Assembly: GCA_947000775.1 (NCBI GenBank)
Contig: CAMQGK010000318.1
Span: forward strand, 1,921,501 to 1,985,500
Direction: 5' to 3'
From: Pterois miles
Lineage: Eukaryota; Chordata; Actinopteri; Perciformes; Scorpaenidae
DNA length: 64,000 nt
The notes beneath the pieces were generated by a model. The model saw nothing but the letters and a program-made list of their open reading frames with translations, had not been told where the DNA came from and searched no databases. The translations under genes and the position numbers were made by a program. The first letter of the stretch is position 1; each line of letters begins with the position of its first letter. Shown here in pieces: positions 22,901-35,200 of this stretch.

Positions 22901-25849
22901 AAAGGCTATTATAACAAGAGATATATGAAACTAGTTCATTTGAGTGCCTTTTGTTATTCTACATTGGCAGCATTTGTTTTGTTTCCCTGATCCAACTATG
23001 CATGTGTGCCTCTTAAGACCCCTCTGACGACGAGTGGGAGGAAGAGTCGAGCAGCGACGAGAGTGACATGGGACCAGATGGTCTTTGTGATGGAGTGTCC
23101 AATCTTATGTCTCCACTGTGCTTGTCAGCTGAGATTCACGGGGCCTTAATCAACCACAGCATCCCAGAAAAGGCAAATACCTGTCTGCTTCACCTCACAC
23201 CCCACCTTAGCATTGCTCAGTAGCTATAAAAAGGAGTTCACCTCAGTGTCAGCAATCTTTAGATGTGTGGAAGGCAATTAAATGGTCATTTTAATGTACT
23301 TTGCTGTAATTATATAGCTCTGATTATGGGGTGAACCCCACTCGTCTTCTGCCAGAGGCTGAACGGTTTACACTACTTACGTATGCAGTTTAATAGAGAT
23401 CTCTTTTATAAAACGGCACTAAATGATATAAAGACGACTGCAGTAATGTTTTTTTTTTCCTTTTGATCCAAGGTCCTCAAAAAGACAGAGTTCCCCAGAA
23501 AGGAAGCCATGGACGTGTGCCAACAGAATCCCTCCTGGAGAGGCCTGATCAGAAAGTAATGCTCTTGCTTGTCATCTTTTCTGTAACTTAACTGTTCGAT
23601 CAAGATTTGTTTAAGGTATCCATGTCTCACTGCTCTCTGACTAAAACCATCTTTTGTTCTTCCTTTTAGGATGCAGCGTGTCCAGTCCCGGGCTCTGACG
23701 TGCCTCCACAGCATCCTCTCCACCATGGATGCCGAGTCTTTGGGAGGAGCAGCGGCCCTGCAGGGAGCAGCGCAGCACCTGTCCACACTGGTTTTTGGCA
23801 CAGCAGGTCTCACTTTTATGTGATATTGTAATACAGCACCTAAGTCACATTCATTTTATACTAAAACACACATGGATATAGGCAAAGTACTAATTCTAGT
23901 TTTGATTCAAGATTTGCAAAGGAAAATGTGGTAAAAAGTGAAAAATAGTATAATCATAGTAGACGGATGAATGTACTTTCCGAGAATAATCAGTTGCAGC
24001 TGTATGGAGTCATAATATTGAAGTATGAAATACAAGTGTTTAGTACACACAACTTACCATGTCATGTTTCAGAAATGCCCAAAGATGAGGAGTTCCTAGA
24101 GGCCGTCATCAGCGCCATGCGGTCTCTTTTACAGATGATTGCCTCCAAAAATATCTCTCAGGTACAGAACACACCACAACTTTAGCCATCACTTTGGGGA
24201 TTTTAACCTTTTGTGTTTATTGGTCATTTTGTAGCAGGGTGGCTCTAACCCCTTTAGTACTCGAGGAGAAATTCAGATTTGGAGTGCCCCGTTGCTCTAG
24301 TGTTAGTTCTACAACCGAAAACTGCAACACAAATCAGGCATCGTAATGGTTTTAATGCAAAAATTCAGATTTTCATTCTCATAATTATCTGTATTTATGA
24401 TATAAATATACAATTGTCTCTTGATTTTGTTGGCTTAAAAGTGTGTCACTTGCCTGCAATTTACACAAAAAGAGTTTCGGGGATGAAAAGTGTGTCTCTT
24501 TCTTTCTTTACTTATTTATTTGATCATTTGCTACCTCAGTGCAGAAAATCAGGAAGGGTGCCCACCCCCCTTTTTTAAAAAAAAAATATTATTATTATTT
24601 CTTTTTTTGTGAGAGACCAGTGCCCCCCAGAAGGTGGTGCCCTATGTAATAATTTCCCATAATGCAACTCAATTGCATCTTTAGTTAGACTTGTCCTGCT
24701 CGGTAAATGTCCACACCTTTCAAACCTGTTTTTTTTTTTTTTTTTTTTTTTTTTTAAGTGCATGACCCCCCAGCAACTGATGAGTCTGAGCGAAGCAGCC
24801 ACCCGCTGTGATGTTGTCAGCGTGAGGGTCAATGCCGTCGCCATTCTGGGCATCACTGGCAGCACGTTAGCCAAAGAGAAGGGCACTGCGGAAACCCTTC
24901 AGGTACAATCTGTCTCTCTTTTTTTTTCTTGTCTTGTAATATTTGTGTTCTTCCTCTAAGAAACTCTGCTCCCACAGATGATTGGAAATGCCTTACTCCA
25001 AGTTGCCTCAAGGGATGCTGACCTGGTTGTGAACGGAGAAGCCCTGGACGCCTTGTTTGATGTTTTTGCCGATGGAGACGAGGCAGAGACGGCTGCCAAA
25101 AACATCCAGTTGCTACCTGCACTGAAGGCACTTCAACCTGTCTTCAAGGCCAAGGTACCACAGGCTTATTTCTTTTAACTGAACATTGTTCTTGTTGGTT
25201 TTTCACAAATTTCAAATGTGTTTCAGCATTATTATAACCCATTCCTCTCACTGCTATGAGATGTTTGTTTCTCCATCTTGTATTGCTTACAATGACTTCA
25301 TGGATTTTAATAAATCATGTGCCCCATTGCTTTTAAAAAGAAGAAGAAGAAGAAGAAGATCTACCTTTATTAGTCCCACAATGGGGAAATTCAATTTACA
25401 CTCTGTTAAACTCATACATGGTACATGCAGACCTGAAACACACATACATGCATTAATGGAAAGGTGTCAGAGTGAGGGGGCTGCTCCTGACAAGCGCCCC
25501 GAGCAGTTGGGGGTTTGGTGCCTTGCTCAGGGGCACCTTGGCAGTGCCCAAGAGGTAAACTGGCACCTCTCCAGCTACCAGTTCACACTCAGTTTTTGGT
25601 CCATGTCGGGACTTGAACCGGTGACCCTCCGGTTCCCAAGCCAACTCCCTACAGACTGAGCTACTGCCGCCCCCAAAAAACAAACAAGAAGACAAACTTT
25701 CCATTTCAATATTTAATAATTTCTATTTCTTCTAGATTCGTAAAGAAGGAAGAGGCAGGTACAACCCCCAGCAGCTGTGTGTGCTCGACAACATCAAAAT
25801 CAACCTGAGAAGATTCATTGGTTATCTGGAGAAGGTGGTGAAAAAGTAA
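13969..25849 (+). CDS. heatr3: HEAT repeat-containing protein 3 (Syo1 homologue)
   Basis: Fifteen exons: 13969-14109, 14445-14617, 16365-16452, 17166-17266, 18236-18345, 19908-20048, 20702-20994, 22724-22814, 23018-23172, 23473-23555, 23670-23806, 24073-24161, 24759-24902, 24978-25154, 25736-25849. Phases agree and give 678 aa (human 680). It begins MGKSKTTKFKRPQF, a basic nuclear-targeting-type start, then an acidic stretch (about 25-40). Helical HEAT/ARM repeats fill the rest (for example SADVREFACASISRVVQ, GEALDALFDVFADGDEAE). An acidic region, about 300-400, ends in DDEWEEESSSDESD. The C-terminus reads LDNIKINLRRFIGYLEKVV. In yeast and human the family binds uL18 and uL5 (RPL5, RPL11) for import and assembly of the 5S RNP; human HEATR3 defects cause Diamond-Blackfan anaemia. 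Intron 9 (23173-23472) starts with GC, not GT. The acceptor of exon 13 follows 27 T. Confidence 0.97.
16659..16962. mobile_element. hAT-like MITE in heatr3 intron 3
   Basis: Starts GGGGTGCATGACTTCAAAAA with AATTGCGATTATTTTGACTG, and contains ATTGCGATTATCTCC and GGCCATATTGCAATTTTGC, sequence typical of a widespread fish repeat with a TGCACGAT-type end. Ends are approximate and no target duplication was found. Confidence 0.5.
20267..20524 (+). repeat. Interspersed repeat with Pol III B-box-like motif
   Basis: This 258-bp stretch in heatr3 intron 6 is matched in reverse orientation at 35500-35738 in tent4b intron 1, from GAGTTAGC..GCAGCTTTAGCCGTGATGTC to AACAATAAAAGCAGTAA. Both contain GGTTCAAGTC or GGTTCGAGTCC, which matches the tRNA B box (GGTTCGANTCC). 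No convincing A box is seen, so a tRNA-derived SINE is possible but not proven. Confidence 0.6.
25337..25674 (-). mobile_element. tRNA-derived SINE in heatr3 intron 14
   Basis: Read on minus, it starts GGGGGCGGCAGTAGCTCAGT with A box TAGCTCAGTCTGTAGGG and B box GGTTCAAGTCC, a tRNA-like Pol III head. A body follows and then the 3' end ATTTCCCCATTGTGGGACTA, closing in (CTT)n. The second copy, 38377-38715, is about equally long and nearly identical. The 3' end equals the retroelement tail at 3113-3226, as expected if this SINE uses that LINE's machinery. Confidence 0.85.
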
Positions 25850-26428
25850 CGGCGATAAGTTTAACCTGTACGGTTTGGACAGATATGCTAGCCGGACCAT
25901 CAAAAGACACACAACGTGGTTGTGAAACCATCAAGTATTTATTATGTTGGTAGTATGCCAGTTGTTTCTGCTTAATGTTAATATACTCTAAATAATGATT
26001 TATTGTTTTACTTGGTGGTGTGAAAGTTTATTGTTGTGAAGAAAGATGGTTTGAAATCTGATTTTAGTTATTAGGTACTGCAAGTTGCAGTACAGACAGT
26101 TTTTCTGAATTGCTGCTCCCTTAGCTGATATGTATTATTTCACCCAAAGTGGTTGTCCGACTTGGATGTGTATAATGTCATGTCCCCCAGTAACATTTTT
26201 TCAGTTGTGGAGAACCGACACCAGGTTTTGACCCATGTTTCAAACAACACAGCCAAACACTGATGTTTGCAGTTCTGGTACAAAGGATGGGAGGCAGAGA
26301 GGTTCTACATCACAGGTCCTTTATAGGAAGGATTGTAGCGTCAGCTCCGTAATGAAAAAATATGATTTTGTGTTATAGATATTGTGTAATATAATCATAA
26401 TTTTGTTGGGAAACAAATTGGCTTTCTT

Positions 26429-26827
26429 AAAGCTAGGGTTGGTAATCTTGAGAAACTAGCAAGAGTGCACTACATTTTAAAAAGCTCACTCTTTTCCAAT
26501 GAAAGTAGCTAGCAGAGTATAAGAAAAAAAGAGTCTGGAAATCTCAAGAGAAACTCATCAAGTTGGCAACGCGGACAATTCTTCCCTTCAGGCCTCCTTC
26601 CCAAATTTATCATAATGAGCATAAACAACGAACATGGCTATTGTTAGCTGTCATGCTAGCAGCTTGTGGGAGACTTCACAATGAGTGCACGGGCAGAGTT
26701 CACGCAGGCAGACAAGCCGGATCTCTTTTTTCAGAGCATTTGATTTATTGATTGCTATTGGGCTGTAATGACAATTTCAACAAATAGAACAAAAATGTAT
26801 TTGAGTAAGACTACCAACCTTAGTTTT
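26429..26827. mobile_element. MITE with about 21-bp terminal inverted repeats
   Basis: The left end AAAGCTAGGGTTGGTAATCT pairs with the right end AGACTACCAACCTTAGTTTT: on the opposite strand the right end reads AAAACTAAGGTTGGTAGTCT, 17 of 20 identical. The 399-bp element has no coding capacity. It lies 580 bp downstream of the heatr3 stop, possibly inside its 3' UTR. Confidence 0.7.
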
Positions 26828-28079
26828 AAAGAGAAAAAACATAATAATGTCATTTCAGTAATTTACTAAGCTGACAGGGTTTGGCAAGCACACTGCCAAG
26901 GTTGTGATAACATTAAAATTAAAAACAAGAAATACAGACATATTCTCTACCTCTGCCTCTCTGAGCTCACTCCACCTCCTATCGCTCAGCATTAGTTGCA
27001 TACTCTGCCAGGCTTCACTCTTCTACAGACTGGTGACTTTTTCTGTGGTATTATTGTGAACTTGTGACTCTGCAAGTCACCACAGCACACAACTTTCTAC
27101 TGAAAGCATTCATTGCCCAAATTGAAAACAGATTAGGTGTCACTAACACCAATAACTTGTAATGATCAATCAGCATCCGCATGTGCTGCTACAACTCAGA
27201 ATCCTGTTCTGCAACTGTGCAGGTTTGAATTTTGTAAATCCAAGACAGAGCCACTGATTCTTGTACCTGATCCGTAGTTTATCATGGATGGTGGAGTTTA
27301 TCATGCTTTGACTAACTGACAAAGTCAACTCATTAGCCTTCATTAATGCAGTAAATGGTGACGTTTGAATGGTGACATGCACAATACCATTTACCTAAAT
27401 GTCAAAATGAACTGTGTGATGCAAAAGTCAGGTATAGCTTCTCTGGGTTCCCACAACTATTTCAGGGAAATGCTGCATATCTAAATTACATATCATTAAT
27501 GTAAAAAAAAATCAGAGATAAATTTGAGGGAGATTATGTCATCAGGCTGTGAATAAATGCCTTTTTTTTTTTTAAATAAATGCTATTTCCTTTAGCAGAG
27601 TGTTTGTTTTCTTTTGCACTGTATGAACAATCTCAATTTCTAATCTTCTACCAAATGTCCTGGTCAGTTAAAAGATAGCTGAACCATGATAGCTACTGAA
27701 TCTTATTTAGGTGTGATGCTAAATATCACTATGAAGCTTATTTTATTGAAAACAAAATAAAGCAATATAAAAACAATACAATATAGAATAAGCAACAAAA
27801 CAACTACTTTTGACCCTACAGCATGTTAGCACATGATACAAGTGCATGAATGACATAGGCATATATTTGGAGTTAGTGCTGAAGTGATAATATGTAATTG
27901 ATAAGTAGATTGACAGAAAAATAATAACAAAACAGATAACTGGTTCAAGCAAAAATGCTCATAAAAATTCCTGGTTCCAGCCAAATAACCTATAAATGCA
28001 TATTATAGGTTTATAAAATGTATGTTATAGGTTCCTTGGTTCTGTTCTTGGACTGTTGGTTGGGAAAATATTAGATAAT

Positions 28080-28160
28080 AATGATGAGATAATATCGAAT
28101 TGACCTTTATTAATCCCACAGTGGGGAAATTTGGTTGTTACAGCAGCACATTTACAAAAA
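28080..28160 (-). mobile_element. Retroelement 3' end (same tail as 3113-3226)
   Basis: GACCTTTATTAATCCCACAG, TGGGGAAATTTGGTTGTTAC and AGCAGCACA match the tail at 3125-3185, in the same minus orientation. Only the 3' end is kept. Confidence 0.6.
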
Positions 28161-28799
28161 AATACCCAAGTGTACATAAAAATATATGAAAAATATAAAT
28201 AAATATACAGGACTATAAACAAATATACAGGAATAAGATACCTATAAAAAAGGAAATACAATAAATTAAAATAAAATGGATCAAAAATCTTGGAAATTGT
28301 AATTCACAGAAGGGTGGAATATGTTGTTTTATCCAGGATTTTGTATGAAAAAGGAAACAGGTTTATTGTCTATAGAAAAGTATAGATATTGCACAGGTAA
28401 TCTAATCAGGTAATGAGTTAACGACATTGCATTGAACTATTGCAGCTATTACACCCTCACCCCCATCTAATAATAGACAAATTAATTGACTGAAAATAAT
28501 TCTTAGTTATAGCCCTATTATAAGTTTGTGCTGCCCCTCGTTGCCTGCAAGCGTTTTAACCTTGTATAATATGCACTGTATATTTACATCATGGGCGTTT
28601 TGTCTCGAATGCACCCTAGAAAGGTGTTGGATATGTTTAATGCAGTATGTAAACTAACCCCGGATTATAAGTGCAGTCAAAAATATGTATGCCAAAAAAT
28701 AAATATGGGTATATAAAACGGGTTTAGTTTGTAGTGATGTTAACACCTTGTCCATTTCTATGTGAGAATAATAAATCAGATGCGGTTATGTAACAGAAA

Positions 28800-29250
28800 A
28801 CACTTGTCTGTTGCGTAACCACTGTTTCTCCGCCCATTTTCACTCGCTCCGCGCATGCGCAGTAGCACGGTACACTTCGCCATTGAGGGACGCACGATCA
28901 GGGGGAAAAGGGTCAGAGAGGCACTTCGACAAGCGGCAGCTGCACGTTTCTCCAGTCTCCAACCTCAACTTTGGCTTCAGCTACCGCTTTTAACACTTGA
29001 CTCACCGTCTCGTCGTATTTCCTGTGGATGATATCGGTTGACAGCTGTAAATCGTCACCGCTGAGGGACGTGTTTTTTTTTTTAACCCGGATTCTAGAAG
29101 TAACGGGCGGTGGAGATCCTCAGCTAGCGGCAGCTATAACGAGGCTACAGCAGGCTAGCTAACGTTAGCTAGCGACCTGGCTAGCTGCACACGAGCTGAG
29201 CATTGCTCGGTGGCGGGGTGGGGGGGGCGGCTTGCCTACACTGTCGTTTG
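28800..29250 (+). promoter_or_regulatory. tent4b: tent4b promoter and 5' UTR with NRF1-like site
   Basis: GC content rises sharply. GCGCATGCGCAG at 28851-28862 matches the NRF1 consensus and is the best candidate core element; no TATA box is in place. GCTAGCTAACGTTAGCTAGC-type inverted repeats lie just upstream of the start codon (29153-29175). The ATG at 29251 follows a G-rich stretch. Confidence 0.55.
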
Positions 29251-32200
29251 ATGGATCCGAGGATCGCCTGGTTTCAACCAGAACAACGTGGACCCGCTAA
29301 CAACCTGTGGATGCAGATCTGGGAGACAACACAAGGGCTCGGCTACTTGCATGTAAATAACAGCTACACCACTGGATCTCAGAGCACGTCGAGTCTTAAA
29401 GCGATCGTCAACGGGGCGTCGGGAGCCGTCCTCGCCAGCAGAAACGGGGCACTCGACTCAAACACCGGTGAAGGTAGGACTCAGGGGATGTCGACTTCAA
29501 TGGGGGACCGAGAAATAACGGCACAGCGGGACTTTATACCACTGGAAACCAACAGCAACCACAACAACCGAGTCGGTGGCAGGGGCGGTGTCGGCGGAGG
29601 GGGGCAGGAGCAGCAGCAGGGCAGCGGGGTCGCTGTGCTCTGGAGGGGGCTGACGGACGGACACCCCAACAAAAGGAAAAGAGACAACAAAGCTAGCACT
29701 TTCGGATTCAATTCCAGCCTCTTGAACAGTGGCAGCGGCTCCAACACGGGAGACTACGATGGTTACACGGGCACGCCATGGAAAGTCAGGAACTACTCAG
29801 AAGGAATTGTGGGGTAAGTGACAGTTTGATTAAGTTGTGTATTTTGGCTGCTGGTAGCGGAGACACTGCCACAGACAGAACAAGCCTGTCAACTAGGAGT
29901 TTATGAACTCTTATTTCACCTATTTTAACTTGTACACTTCAATGACACGCAGGGAGACGACTGAGGTTGTCAGTCTCACCCCACCCACTTTTCATCCCCA
30001 CCCACTGAACAGACAGTTGGATAACTGAACCAAATTGAACTGTAATTTTAGATCAGGTTTCTTACGTCTCAAAATATGTAGAAAAGTTGGGTGACTTTAT
30101 TTTTAAACATAATTTTAATTTGTTATTGTGACACCAACATTGCTGATTACATCCATATCCCACTAACCCGTTGCTCCACCTTTCTTCCCACAAACCGACC
30201 AACAGGACAGTGATATCCACAGACAGCCCATACTTATTTAGACAGAAGATCTTTAAAGTTAGATGTGAAGTTTGTCTACATTAAAATTGCATTAGGTGAC
30301 AGTCATGCATCATTGAGTCTTGCTGATGATAATTCCAGGTAAGAAATGTCCAAAAATCATATTGTATTTTAAGAAACTGCATCAAAAATTGAATTCATTG
30401 TTCCAGCACTTTTGTATCCTACGTAACTGTTATACAAAATATTGTAGCATGAACAAACCCAAGCAAACATTTAGAAATCTTCAAATAGAGGAATAAACAA
30501 ACCACCTATGTGCTGCAACAGATGCCTTTGGAATAGGGGACTGATGAACAAATTTAATCCTACTTGCTGACATTGTGGTGTTCATTAGGGGGTTGCAAAC
30601 CTCATGTTGAATGAAGGAACATGTGCACAGTACACATGTGAACATACACATGTACTACTGCAGGGGAAGGTGCATATTTGAGTAAACAGGTTTGTCAACA
30701 GCAAATTGCCGAAATGGAGAGACAAAAAAAGAGCAGGAGGTATCAGGGTGCCACCCCAAACCAGAGTGACACTTTTACTAAATCACCTCACTTGTCCTCC
30801 TTCAGCCTCCTCAACCCCACGATATTAGCCTGGCAGTATTTCAGAGGAAGTTAGAGTTGTTGCCAAAGTTGACAAACTGCTTATGAATACGGGATTGAGA
30901 GCAAAGGTCAGCATGTTCACTACATGAAGTCAGTTTATTGTAGTATTGTGACACTTTGCTCAAATGACAGATTAATACAGTCATGACACTGCTGATTAAT
31001 AGCAGATGAAGGAATATTGTGGGATGACAAGTAGATCTCAACCAGGTTGGTTCACCTGGAGTATTGTGGGTAAATGAGGCCTGTTGTATGCTACGAGCGC
31101 CGGTGTTGTGTTGAGTTTCCCATCAACGTGTGTTTCTCCCTACCTAAACCTGAACCAACCCTTATCCTTAACCCTAACTACTGAGGGGGGGGGGGATGCT
31201 TTTACTTTAACAGGAGGGAAACACTATTCAACAAGGGACCAGACTTAAACATAACACCAGCTCTGCAAAAATGCACCCACAACTTCCCGCAACTGCGTAC
31301 TTGCTGCATGGACCCAGCGCCTGCCTCGTGAAATGTGAAATATTGTGACTGCGTGTAGCTCTCTGTTTATGATTGGCTCGACCCATCACTTCCTCTTCTG
31401 TCTTATTTCACTAATAATCAGAAAATCGTGCAAAGTGTGCAAAGCACACTGGAGCACACAGATTTAAGGCAATCAGATTTATTAAATCTTTTTTTTTTTA
31501 AGTCCATGGGCTCCAGTGTGCTTTAGACTTTTTCTCTGAAGTCTCTCTTGTAACAAGATTGCCTTATTCTTTAAGCACCGGACAGGCCGACTAAGATAAG
31601 ATAAGATAAGATGAACGTGCTTGTTGTAGATTTGTCCACAGTGCCCACTACAGTTTCAGATGGCATTATTATGTGTGCTAGTACACAATGTACACAATAA
31701 CTGTTAAAGACCGTGCACCCACAGGGAAAAACGTGGCCGATTTCTGCAGGAGGCATGCTGACAAGCTTTAACAATGTTGGGTGACCAGCATAATAATGGG
31801 GCAGAGTGAGTCTTCTAGTGGACTGATTCTTTTGAATCATCCAACATGAATGAACTGATTTGTATGAAAAGTGCCAGTGAAATGCTTGTAGTTTGGGCTA
31901 CTCTTTGGTTAGGAACAGCAGCTGTGGCAAACCTGAATTCAGTTGCTAATAGGCCTACTGCATTTCATGTCACGACCAATATGACCAATCATATTGGAAA
32001 AAATAATCAAAATGTTTACAGAGACATGTCAAGTCACAGGCTGTATTTGAAACTGCAAACAAAAAATTGCATTATTATTTAAAAAAAATACAACTTAGAT
32101 TATCTGTTTATGTTTGTTTACTTTATAAGACACTGCAGACTTAAACTATTCATTGTAGTGAAATAAGACAAACAGTATCATCAATGAGGGGAAACGGGAA

Positions 32201-35200
32201 AAAATAGCTCGACAAAAATTGACGTTACTCAAACTATTTTTTCAGTTACAGAAACAAAACAGTGGATTAATATCCCTACAAATATTAGTCATTTTAAAAG
32301 GGGTTGTGTCAGCAGGTGTCTCTCTGCCCCATCAGAGGCAGCCCTTTCTCTCACCAGTCTGCTGCTCTGTGAGCGTGACCAGCCGGCTGGCGAGCGAGCC
32401 ATGTACACTGGTGATTGTGGAGCTTTTCAACTCCAAAAGGACAGATAAACAAAGGTTCCCGTTAATATTATAATGGACATCTGTGTTGTGATCTTTAAAC
32501 AAACTATCTGTCAACAAGGAAATAAAATCTCCTCGTCTACAAGACCGGTCTCTAGAGAGCTCCAGCCAGCCGATAGCGGTCTATGAGCGTGACTGCTAGG
32601 CTGGTGAGGTTGTTTGCTAGCTGTCACGGCAGTTTGTGGAGCTTCTAAACTCTGAAAACGTTGGAGCAAATGTTTGATTTGCCAGTAGTTAGCCAGTAGT
32701 TAACCTCACAGCAAGATGGTCAAATCCGGCTTGGGGCTCTTCTGTGTGGACTTTGCATGTTCCCCCCTTGTTAGCGTGGGTTTTCTCTGGGTCCGCTGGC
32801 TTCCTCCCACAGTCCAAAGACATAACTCTAAATTGCCCATAGGTGTGAATGTGAGCATGAATGGTTGTCTGTCTCTGTGTTAGCCCTGTGATGGACTGGT
32901 AACCTGTCCAGGGTGTACTCTGCCTTTGCCAAATGGCAGCTGGGATCGGCTCCAGCCCCTCTGCGACCCCTAACGGGATAAGCGTTTGAGGATGGATTGA
33001 TGGATATTTAGTGATGAAATAGTTGAAGACGGAGAATTGTAGCCTGTAGCGGTCCAGCACTTTGCATAGTGGGATACAATATGCAAGGTACACTGGTCCG
33101 ATGCATACTGGAGATTTTTTCTGAAACAGCACAATATCGGGTATTTTTGGCAACCTGTAGTTTTTGCTTTTGCTCACATACTGCATACTACAATTTGGCC
33201 AAATCGATACATACTACTTGTATTGTATGTGGTTTTGAATACAGCCACAGTTTTGTCAAAATATGGCAATGAATGTGAATTCAGACATGTTTTTGACAGA
33301 ATGAGGGTCTGGAACATGCTGAGTGAACAAACAAAACACAGATGGACGGAGAATGTGTAAATCATGCTGCAGGAGTGATTTTTAATATTTTTTAACAGAT
33401 GTTTTGATACTTAATTTAAGCGATCATCTTTTTTGAGAACACTGCAAACTATTTGCAGTCACTTTATAAACCTACAGGTGCTGCTACCCAAAACGTGTTG
33501 GGTGATGTATGGCTTTAAATCAAACTGTTCTGTGTGCTAAGCCCTGCATAATGACAACAGGTATTGTTTGTGAAATCTTGACCAAATCCAGCCAGGCAGG
33601 GTGATGACTGATTGTGAAAGCCCTTTTGAAATCTTTTAGGTCATGCTTCGTGTGTTTCTGTTTCTATCAGATCATGAACTACACTTCCACGTTATTCAGT
33701 GAACAATTCAGTGAATCATAAACTCCCCTTTCATTCAGTGAGATCTGGTTCATTAGAGCATGTATATTAACAATCATACAAAGTCCTTCAATAGTGGGCA
33801 ACAGTATTAAGTCACAGGGTTTAATAAATGCATCTTTAAACTTGCTATAACTACAGCAGTGGTCTCCTTTTCTCACCAGTGGTTCATGTAGATATTATGA
33901 CTTGGGAGAAATATTTTGGTGGGTTGGGCTCTGTTTTAAAGACCTTTTAGGTGCAGAGATTTGCCCCGTCCCTGCCCCTCTCCGTTTGACATGTGTCGAC
34001 AAGCAAAACACCAGAGCGTGGAGCTCAGTGCTTGGCCGATCCTCATTTATAGTAATATGGAAGCTCTGTGTTTGCATAAGGACATTCCTTGGTGATTAGC
34101 TCGGCTAATACCAGAACCTGAACCTCAGAGCCTTGATCACACTAACCACCACTGAGGACTCTCTGTCTAACCAAGCTCTGTTTATTCTCAATGCTCTATG
34201 GCATTACAGGAAATGTATTTCGAAATGTATATGTATGTGGATATAAATGCTCCCGTCTGTTATGCTATGTTAATTCCACAGTTAAAGCTTCACTCATAAT
34301 GTGTTTTGTTGCATGGGAAATGTGGTCTGGATGTGGGATTCGTAGAAGAGTGATAAATAAATAGCGCATCAACTTCTACAATCTGCCAAATGGAGGAGAC
34401 TTTTATTCATTTACTGCAGTCAGCCTTGTCATCATGGGTGGTAGCAATATTTTGCAAATTTACGATGCCCCTTGTGGCCACATTGCTTCCATTCCATGTG
34501 TGATTGGCTCTTGCTTAAAGATGCACATTTTATTATACTTTTACTCTTTAAAAACTGTGAAAAATCCTTTTTTTGCCATTTAAGCTTGTGCTTCCCTTTT
34601 ATTTAAGTCAGATGCAGGGAATAAGATTGACCATTCACTGAGGTTGAGTGAATTTGAAATGTGCAAGTAGCAAAAAGGGTGAAAGTGGGAATAAGTTCAA
34701 ATGCATTTTTCCACAGGACAGATTTTGTACACTATATTTGGCCATGGGGCTTGGCTAGAGAGGCAGAGGCATGTGCTTATTTGTGTTTTACGCCCCTCCA
34801 GTCTTTGTGGGAGCGAGAGGGTCCAAGTGAGCGGCCCGCCTCACGATGGAAAAGGACCAGTGTTTACATGCTCCACACGGCCTCACTTCCACAAAACAAA
34901 GCCAACCCTCTGAGAAAGAAACCCGAGCCCCTTGAGTGTCTGTCCAATGAGATGGGGAGCTCCAAGGGAGTGTTTCCACCTCATTTTCTGGTGGTGTGGA
35001 ACAGTTATTTAGACTCTTTATATGGGCACAGGAAGCCAGTGTAGCCTGGGAGAGCTGTGGCCCATTTCTGTGCCGCTGAACTGTGCTCTGATCTGTGGTG
35101 TGGGTTTTTATTGTGTAGGCAAGACGCAAGGTTTCAAAGTTCCAGTCAGTTTATAACAGAGAGGCATTGTGAGAGAATGAACTCAGCGTGATTATATACT

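Larger units (their letters stand above)
25850..28799. other. heatr3 3' UTR and heatr3-tent4b intergenic region
   Basis: No gene is seen. The first canonical AATAAA signals after heatr3 lie at 27552-27557 and 27575-27580; an earlier non-canonical signal is likely, because a MITE lies between. A retroelement 3' end sits at about 28080-28160. Confidence 0.55.

Noticed and set aside
25600..25674. tRNA gene from A and B boxes
   Set aside because: The boxes are the head of a SINE with body and tail, repeated at 38640-38715; no cloverleaf is expected.
29481..29747. 88-codon minus-strand ORF opposite tent4b exon 1
   Set aside because: It is the antisense shadow of the real GC-rich coding exon.
34661..35044. 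127-codon + strand ORF in tent4b intron 1
   Set aside because: No domain, no splice context, no homology I recognise; a chance frame in a GC-richer stretch.
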